This document shows positions 14,881 to 17,760 of a DNA stretch of 17,760 nucleotides, piece by piece. Source of the stretch: CAYOPE01 sp964405805 (GTDB taxonomy: Bacteria > Patescibacteriota > Doudnabacteria > UBA920 > O2-02-FULL-48-8). The translations under genes and the position numbers were made by a program. Where the stretch lies: assembly GCA_964405805.1 (NCBI GenBank), contig CAYOPE010000018.1, forward strand, positions 1 to 17,760, written 5' to 3'. The first letter of the stretch is position 1. Every line of letters begins with the position of its first letter. The notes below the pieces were generated by a model. The model ran no database searches. It worked only from the letters and a program-made list of their open reading frames with translations, and was not told where the DNA came from.

Positions 14881-15804
14881 ATGAACCAAATTAAACATTA
14901 TAAGTCCCTAATTTTTTTGCTGCTGATAACAGCATTAGGGATTTTTTTGTTTCACCAGCCAGTTGCCAAAAAATCTCAAGTTTCAGCTCACGAAACTGAG
15001 ATCCTGCCAGACGTACCAGTACCGACAGAGCAGACTGATAAAAAGAATGATGAATTGCTGCAAGCTCTAGTCGATAGGAAGCCTGCTGAGGGCAAAAGTA
15101 TCAGAGTGCCGATTCTGATGTATCATCATGTCGGAGAGGCGATCGATACTGCAGGTACTGATTTGACTGTCAGTGCAGCGGATTTTGAATCCGAGGTAAA
15201 ATATTTTTCAGATCAAGGGTATCATACCGTCAGCTTGGAACAAGTCTACAATTCTCTGATCAACGGTACAGCTCTGCCTGATAAACCTATCGTGTTTACC
15301 TTTGATGACGGGTATAAAGATGTGTTTGTAAATGCGATTCCGATTTTACAAAAATATGGTTATACTGGCAGCTTTGCAATTGCCACGGAACTTCTAGGAA
15401 GAAATACTTACGCGGTCTGGGACGACGTGATCAATGCTTCTAAACTCGGGATGGAAATAGTTTCGCATACTGAAAACCATCTCGATCTAACTAATCCCAT
15501 ATACTCAGATGATGATCTGAATCGAGAAATTTTTGGTGCTAAAAAAGTTTTAGAGGACCACTTGGGTACTCCAGTAGATTTTTTTGTTTACCCGTATGGT
15601 AAGCATAATGAGAAAGTTGAAAAGCTAGTTGCAGATGCTGGATATAAGCTAGCTCTGAGTACTGCGTTTGGAATGTATGTAAATGACCAACCCCTGCTGA
15701 CCACTCCCAGGTTTCAAGTACATGGAGGAGCGGAAAGTTTTGAAAAACTCAAGCGAGTTTTTGAGATAAAACAGCATACCGAGACTGCCCAGACAAATCT
15801 TTGA
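14881..15804 (+). CDS. Membrane-anchored polysaccharide deacetylase (CE4/NodB domain)
   Basis: The 307-residue protein has an N-terminal membrane anchor (about residues 8-25), a linker, then a NodB domain: VPILMYHHVG (76-85), TFDDG (140-144, catalytic and metal Asp), HTENH (196-200, metal histidines) and YPYG (237-240). This set is complete for a metal-dependent CE4 deacetylase, which removes N-acetyl groups from peptidoglycan or surface polysaccharide outside the membrane. The substrate cannot be told. The start is three bases after rplY. Codons 9-23 overlap a hairpin plus T-run that looks like a terminator. The 3' end overlaps convergent prmC by 56 bp. Confidence 0.9.
   Translation: MNQIKHYKSLIFLLLITALGIFLFHQPVAKKSQVSAHETEILPDVPVPTEQTDKKNDELLQALVDRKPAEGKSIRVPILMYHHVGEAIDTAGTDLTVSAADFESEVKYFSDQGYHTVSLEQVYNSLINGTALPDKPIVFTFDDGYKDVFVNAIPILQKYGYTGSFAIATELLGRNTYAVWDDVINASKLGMEIVSHTENHLDLTNPIYSDDDLNREIFGAKKVLEDHLGTPVDFFVYPYGKHNEKVEKLVADAGYKLALSTAFGMYVNDQPLLTTPRFQVHGGAESFEKLKRVFEIKQHTETAQTNL
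14905..14948 (+). terminator. Terminator-like hairpin inside the start of the deacetylase gene
   Basis: The 8-bp stem TCCCTAAT / ATTAGGGA (14905-14912 with 14934-14941) is extended by GCTG / CAGC (with a 5' T6 bulge) and followed by seven T residues. It would terminate or attenuate rplY transcripts while encoding part of the membrane anchor. Confidence 0.6.
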
Positions 15805-16678
15805 AAAGTTTGATTTGGTAATCTGGCAGCAATTTAGCCGCCAGTTTTTTTATTTGTTGAGCTTGGTCTGAGCCGATTTCTAAAAACAGGGTAGAGGGGT
15901 GAGGGTAGAGGGGTGAGGCGATTTGCTCGAAAAATTTTTGGTATAGTCCCAGGCCTTTTTTGGAAGCGATTAAAGCGCTAGTTGGCTCAAATTTGGTGGA
16001 TGCGTGGGTTCTTGTCGCTAAATAGGGAAGATTGGCCACAATGATGTCGAAGTGTTGGTTTTTCCAAGGCTTAAGCAAGCTGCCTTGCTTGAAAGTGATT
16101 TGGACTTGGTGCAGTTTGGCATTTTTTTTGGCAACTGAAATTCCTTTGTAGGAAATATCAGAGGCAAAGACAGACACCCCTCCTTTTAAGGAGGGGCTGG
16201 GGGAGGTCTCGTCTCTTTGAGACCCCCTCTTAATCTCCCCCTTAAAAGGGGGAGAAAAAAATTTAGCCAACGTTATAGCAATGCAGCCGCTTCCGGTTCC
16301 GAGGTCCAGGATGTTTATTTTTTTATGTACTACACTTTTTGTCGATCGCACATTTTTGTAGTATTGCAAGACCAGGTCCACGAGACCTTCGGTTTCAGGG
16401 CGGGGGATGAGGACATTTTTGTCCACGTAGAACCTCAGACCATAGAATTCTTTTTGGTGCGTAAGATATGCTACAGGCCAGGCTGAGCGACGACGACTGA
16501 GCAATGTTAGAAATTTTTTTTCAAGTTTGCTGTCCACTGTTTGATTTGGATTCGTCACGAGATATTCTTTGGGCTGATCCAGAACATGTGACAAAAGCAC
16601 CTCTGTATCTAGAGGTGCAGAGTCTGAGATTTTGGAAAGTTTTTTGATTCCTAGTTTGACTAGCTCGCGTATGGTCAT
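15749..16678 (-). CDS. prmC: Release factor glutamine methyltransferase
   Basis: The 309-residue protein has the PrmC/HemK N-terminal helical domain (MTIRELVKLGIKKL onward), PVAYLTHQKEFYGLRFYV, LIPRPETE (about residues 91-98), SAM motif I DLGTGSGCIA (125-134) and the catalytic (N/D)PPY-type motif as NLPY (216-219). PrmC methylates the Gln of the GGQ motif of release factors; prfA lies two genes upstream. Between the motif I helix and the next strand (VFASDIS), about 28 residues (140-167) are encoded by an 88-bp repeat shared with miaA. ATG 16678 is preferred, one base after the upstream stop; a TTG at 16687 is the alternative. A 14-bp tandem duplication lies near the 3' end. It ends in TGA. 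Confidence 0.93.
   Translation of the reverse strand: MTIRELVKLGIKKLSKISDSAPLDTEVLLSHVLDQPKEYLVTNPNQTVDSKLEKKFLTLLSRRRSAWPVAYLTHQKEFYGLRFYVDKNVLIPRPETEGLVDLVLQYYKNVRSTKSVVHKKINILDLGTGSGCIAITLAKFFSPPFKGEIKRGSQRDETSPSPSLKGGVSVFASDISYKGISVAKKNAKLHQVQITFKQGSLLKPWKNQHFDIIVANLPYLATRTHASTKFEPTSALIASKKGLGLYQKFFEQIASPLYPHPSTLFLEIGSDQAQQIKKLAAKLLPDYQIKLFKDLSGQSRYAVLSQKLA
15890..15917. repeat. 14-bp tandem duplication in prmC
   Basis: Two exact adjacent copies of GGTAGAGGGGTGAG (15890-15903, 15904-15917). Since 14 is not a multiple of three, the two copies are read in different frames, giving the proline-rich SPLYPHPSTL before the LFLEIG strand. Confidence 0.8.
16177..16264 (-). repeat. 88-bp hairpin-rich repeat, copy 2, inside prmC
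   Basis: The same element as 6204-6292, with both outer hairpins conserved (CCCCTCC-TTTTAA-GGAGGGG; CTCCCCCTT-AA-AAGGGGGAG). It is read in the same frame and strand relative to the host gene: FFSPPFKGEIKRGSQ then TSPSPSLKGG. Confidence 0.9.
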
Positions 16679-16679
16679 C

Positions 16680-17156
16680 TTAAGCAATTTTTATAGCGGT
16701 TTCTGCTGCGGATTTAAATAATGCTTGAGTATTGGGATTTTTTGTAAATTCCGGAATGCGGGACTGCCAGTCAGCAGGCATGAGCCAAACATCGATAATC
16801 GTCCCGGGACGATATTGCGTGCCTAGTTTCTCTAAATCAAGGCCGATTAAATTTGAGGCGCGATTTTGTCGAGTCTGTTTTCTTTCCCGCATAAATAGAT
16901 CATCTAGCCGCGGTAAAAATTTTTTAATAATTCGTCGCAAAAACATAAGTTTGGTCGGCCATTTCGGATTGATGTCATCAGTAACAGCCCAGAATTGCTG
17001 CCATAGCTTTTGATCCTCAACAATCAATATAAAATCGAGGTCATGTCCATGGCCATATTTTAAAGTACTGCCAAAAAATTCCACAGCCTTCACATTCGCA
17101 GAGCGCTCGATAATTTGACGGGCAAGGACATAGGCGTCTTTGGTATTGACCTGCAT
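16680..17156 (-). CDS. Nucleotidyltransferase-like protein (Pol beta superfamily pattern)
   Basis: The 158-residue product shows the core pattern of minimal nucleotidyltransferases: FFGS (27-30), then HDLDFILIV with D39 and D41 as the metal pair, and a later strand IIDVWLMP whose D123 fits the third acidic residue. The middle is basic (about 65-100: KLMFLRRIIKKFLPRL, RERKQTRQNR). It lies two bases after prfA and one base before the chosen prmC start, so it is very likely cotranscribed with both. A role in modifying or binding RNA in translation termination is only suggested by context; antitoxin-like or inactive NTase relatives are alternatives. No symbol is justified. Confidence 0.75.
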   Translation of the reverse strand: MQVNTKDAYVLARQIIERSANVKAVEFFGSTLKYGHGHDLDFILIVEDQKLWQQFWAVTDDINPKWPTKLMFLRRIIKKFLPRLDDLFMRERKQTRQNRASNLIGLDLEKLGTQYRPGTIIDVWLMPADWQSRIPEFTKNPNTQALFKSAAETAIKIA

Positions 17157-17158
17157 AA

Positions 17159-17760
17159 TTATTTGGTCATGGTTTCCAATTGTCTTCTCTGATCTTCCAC
17201 GATCATGGCGTCAGTAATTTGCCCCATATCGCCTTCAAGGATGGAATTGATCTGGCTAAAGTTTTGGTTGATACGATGGTCTGTGATGCGGTCTTGCGGA
17301 AAATTGTAAGTGCGGATTTTTTCTGATCTGTCTCCAGTGCCGATCTGAGATTTTCTTTTGTCACTGAGCTCTTGGCGTCTTTTTTCTTCTTCTAGTGCAA
17401 GCAGGCGAGCGCGCATGACATTCATAGCTTTTTCTTTGTTCTGAGATTGAGATCTCTCATCTTGGATGACGACCATTGTCCCTGTCGGAATGTGAGTCAG
17501 GCGGATGGCGGAATAAGTCGTGTTTACTGATTGTCCACCATGACCAGAAGAAGTCGTGGCTTCGATTTTCAGATCTTTCGGATCAATTTTGAAATCCATT
17601 TCCTCGATCTCCGGCATGACTGCCACGGTTACAGTAGATGTATGTACTCGTCCGGATTTTTCTGTTTCCGGGACGCGCTGGACTCTATGCACACCTGATT
17701 CGTATTTGAATTTGCTGTAAGCGCCGCGGCCCATGACCTCGAAAATGATTTCTTTGTAGC
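17159..17760 (-). CDS. prfA: Peptide chain release factor 1 (partial, N-terminus outside window)
   Basis: The reverse strand is open from the window edge to TAA at 17159 (200 codons). The visible part starts at YKEIIFEVMGRGAYSKFKYE and continues with SGVHRVQRVPETEKSGRVHTST, the GGQ loop (SSGHGGQSVNTTYSAIRLTH) and GDRSEKIRTYNFPQDRITDH. The last stretch is characteristic of RF1 (reads UAA and UAG) rather than RF2. The anticodon-like P-x-T loop region is outside the window. GGQ triggers hydrolysis of peptidyl-tRNA and is the target of PrmC, encoded two genes downstream. Confidence 0.95.
   Translation of the reverse strand, partial: YKEIIFEVMGRGAYSKFKYESGVHRVQRVPETEKSGRVHTSTVTVAVMPEIEEMDFKIDPKDLKIEATTSSGHGGQSVNTTYSAIRLTHIPTGTMVVIQDERSQSQNKEKAMNVMRARLLALEEEKRRQELSDKRKSQIGTGDRSEKIRTYNFPQDRITDHRINQNFSQINSILEGDMGQITDAMIVEDQRRQLETMTK

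Noticed and set aside
1..17760. CRISPR array, insertion sequence or transposase gene.
   Set aside because: The repeats are few, palindromic and dispersed, without regular spacers; no transposase or integrase motif is seen in any frame.

Overview
The window looks like a piece of a chromosome from a Patescibacteria (CPR-type) bacterium. The evidence is tight gene packing with stop/start overlaps, a TrbC/VirB2-like pilin gene lodged in the gatCAB operon, a threonyl-tRNA synthetase without the N-terminal TGS domain, several genes whose start codon sits only a few bases from a good -10 box (apparently leaderless mRNAs), and many short palindromic repeats both between and inside genes. This placement is inference; no rRNA gene is present to settle it. 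No stretch of more than 300 bases lacks a gene.

Layout. (1) 1-1212, minus strand: lemA followed by a partial htpX-like M48 protease. (2) 1264-5201, plus strand: gatC-gatA-pilin-gatB-small membrane protein, ending in a hairpin terminator and an 84-bp palindromic repeat. (3) 5305-11779, minus strand, transcribed as dnaE, then a T-box leader, thrS, a 54-residue ORF, and miaA. (4) 11819-15804, plus strand: membrane-anchored protein, rodA-type SEDS gene, zinc-ribbon protein, rplY (bL25/CTC), polysaccharide deacetylase. (5) 15749-17760, minus strand: prfA (partial), nucleotidyltransferase-like protein, prmC, converging with the deacetylase gene and overlapping it by 56 bp.

Functional theme. Most genes serve translation: amidation of mischarged tRNA (GatCAB), Thr-tRNA charging and its tRNA-sensing leader, tRNA A37 prenylation (MiaA), ribosomal protein bL25, release factor RF1 and the methyltransferase that modifies release factors (PrmC). 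The rest covers replication (DnaE) and cell envelope (RodA, deacetylase, pilin, LemA/HtpX).

Most notable points. A T-box riboswitch with a very short Stem I can be folded upstream of thrS. Two repeat families are inserted in frame into conserved genes: a 30-bp double hairpin encoding a 10-residue Gly/Ala/Ser linker in both gatA and gatB, and an 88-bp element encoding about 28 residues in both miaA and prmC, always in the same reading frame. This resembles the protein-coding palindromic elements known from Rickettsia. Two essential genes carry single in-frame stops, with homology continuing in the same frame: thrS (TGA inside class II motif 3) and dnaE (TAA just after the palm domain).
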